Shown in pieces: positions 63,869-64,000 of a DNA stretch of 64,000 nucleotides (its first letter is position 1; every line of letters begins with the position of its first letter). The notes below the pieces were generated by a model that searched no databases, was not told the DNA's origin, and saw only the letters and a list, made by a program, of their open reading frames with translations. The stretch comes from Sphingomonas sp. SORGH_AS_0950 (GTDB lineage Bacteria; Pseudomonadota; Alphaproteobacteria; Sphingomonadales; Sphingomonadaceae): contig NZ_JAUTAE010000001.1 of assembly GCF_030818415.1 (NCBI RefSeq), forward strand, positions 994,501-1,058,500, written 5' to 3'. The position numbers and the translations under genes were made by a program.

Positions 63869-63892
63869 CGGCCCGCCGTCTCCGGCGGGCCG
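63869..63892 (-). terminator. Intrinsic terminator of the gene at the right edge
   Basis: 10-bp arms CGGCCCGCCG and CGGCGGGCCG with a 4-base loop. On the minus strand the stem is followed by TTTTGCTTT. It is 10 bp after the stop of the partial gene. Confidence 0.92.
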
Positions 63893-63902
63893 CTGGTCCC
63901 TC

Positions 63903-64000
63903 TTACAGATCGTCGTCCGCGTCGGGGCCGGTCATCATGTCCTCGGCCACCTGCTCGGTCCGCTGGCGGATCGCGCGTTCCAGGCGGTCGGCCATGTCGG
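63903..64000 (-). CDS. C-terminal fragment of an unidentified protein
   Basis: Only the last 31 residues are in the window: a charged helix (MADRLERAIRQRTEQVAED) and an acidic tail ending PDADDDL. The frame is open to the right edge, ends with TAA and is followed by an intrinsic terminator, which supports a real gene. The family cannot be told. Confidence 0.6.
   Translation of the reverse strand, partial: DMADRLERAIRQRTEQVAEDMMTGPDADDDL

Noticed and set aside
1..64000. Prophage, insertion sequence, CRISPR array or integrated plasmid
   Set aside because: No integrase, transposase, phage structural gene, spacer array or target-site duplication was seen.

Overview
The window looks like chromosomal DNA of a Sphingomonas-type alphaproteobacterium. 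It is GC-rich and densely packed. Genes are often joined by 4-bp ATGA overlaps. It carries Xanthomonas/Caulobacter-type TonB receptors, SapC and flavin halogenase companions, a magnesium-type HemB and sphingomonad-style intergenic hairpin repeats. The assignment rests on gene content and style only.

Left edge (1-3835): a truncated zinc alcohol dehydrogenase is coupled to an SRPBCC protein behind a promoter carrying a perfect FNR-type box and a 30-bp palindrome. Next to it lie a Crp/Fnr regulator and an aromatic-type aminotransferase.

Xylan/hemicellulose locus (3868-28591): GH43-xylB-xylA (minus) is divergent from a plus-strand run of esterase, GH95, GH27, GH10, GH43 and GH43. Then come a tryptophan-halogenase-like gene and a TonB receptor (minus), divergent from SapC and a cupin/JmjC-like protein (plus). 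Last are a GH115 alpha-glucuronidase (minus) and a divergent GDSL esterase. Together they would bind and import oligosaccharides, strip uronic, galactosyl, fucosyl and acyl side chains, cut the xylan backbone and pass xylose through the isomerase/kinase route. Four CG-centred quasi-palindromes in three divergent promoter regions suggest one LacI-type regulon; its regulator and an inner-membrane transporter are not in the window.

28592-37382: a TonB receptor with an N-terminal STN domain, FecR and an ECF sigma form a cell-surface signalling operon. A terminator separates it from a large autotransporter. MgtE follows, with a hairpin over its ribosome-binding site. 37394-44672: GH16, an SDR, an Mfd-like helicase, an aldo/keto reductase and a glycine-rich secreted protein. 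44742-47290: a secreted S8 protease diverges from an ECF sigma/anti-sigma pair.

47383-64000: an LLM-class oxidoreductase, two identical tandem tRNA-Arg(ACG) genes, a lipoprotein, an MFS/spermidine-synthase fusion, hemB, a diacylglycerol-kinase-like gene, alaS with a hypothetical protein and a MATE pump, an M24 peptidase/dioxygenase/small membrane protein operon, a DAACS symporter, a glutathione transferase, a methyltransferase and the 3' end of one more gene. No phage, insertion sequence or CRISPR array was seen. The TonB receptor/halogenase/SapC/cupin set inside the xylan locus is the best candidate for an undescribed system.
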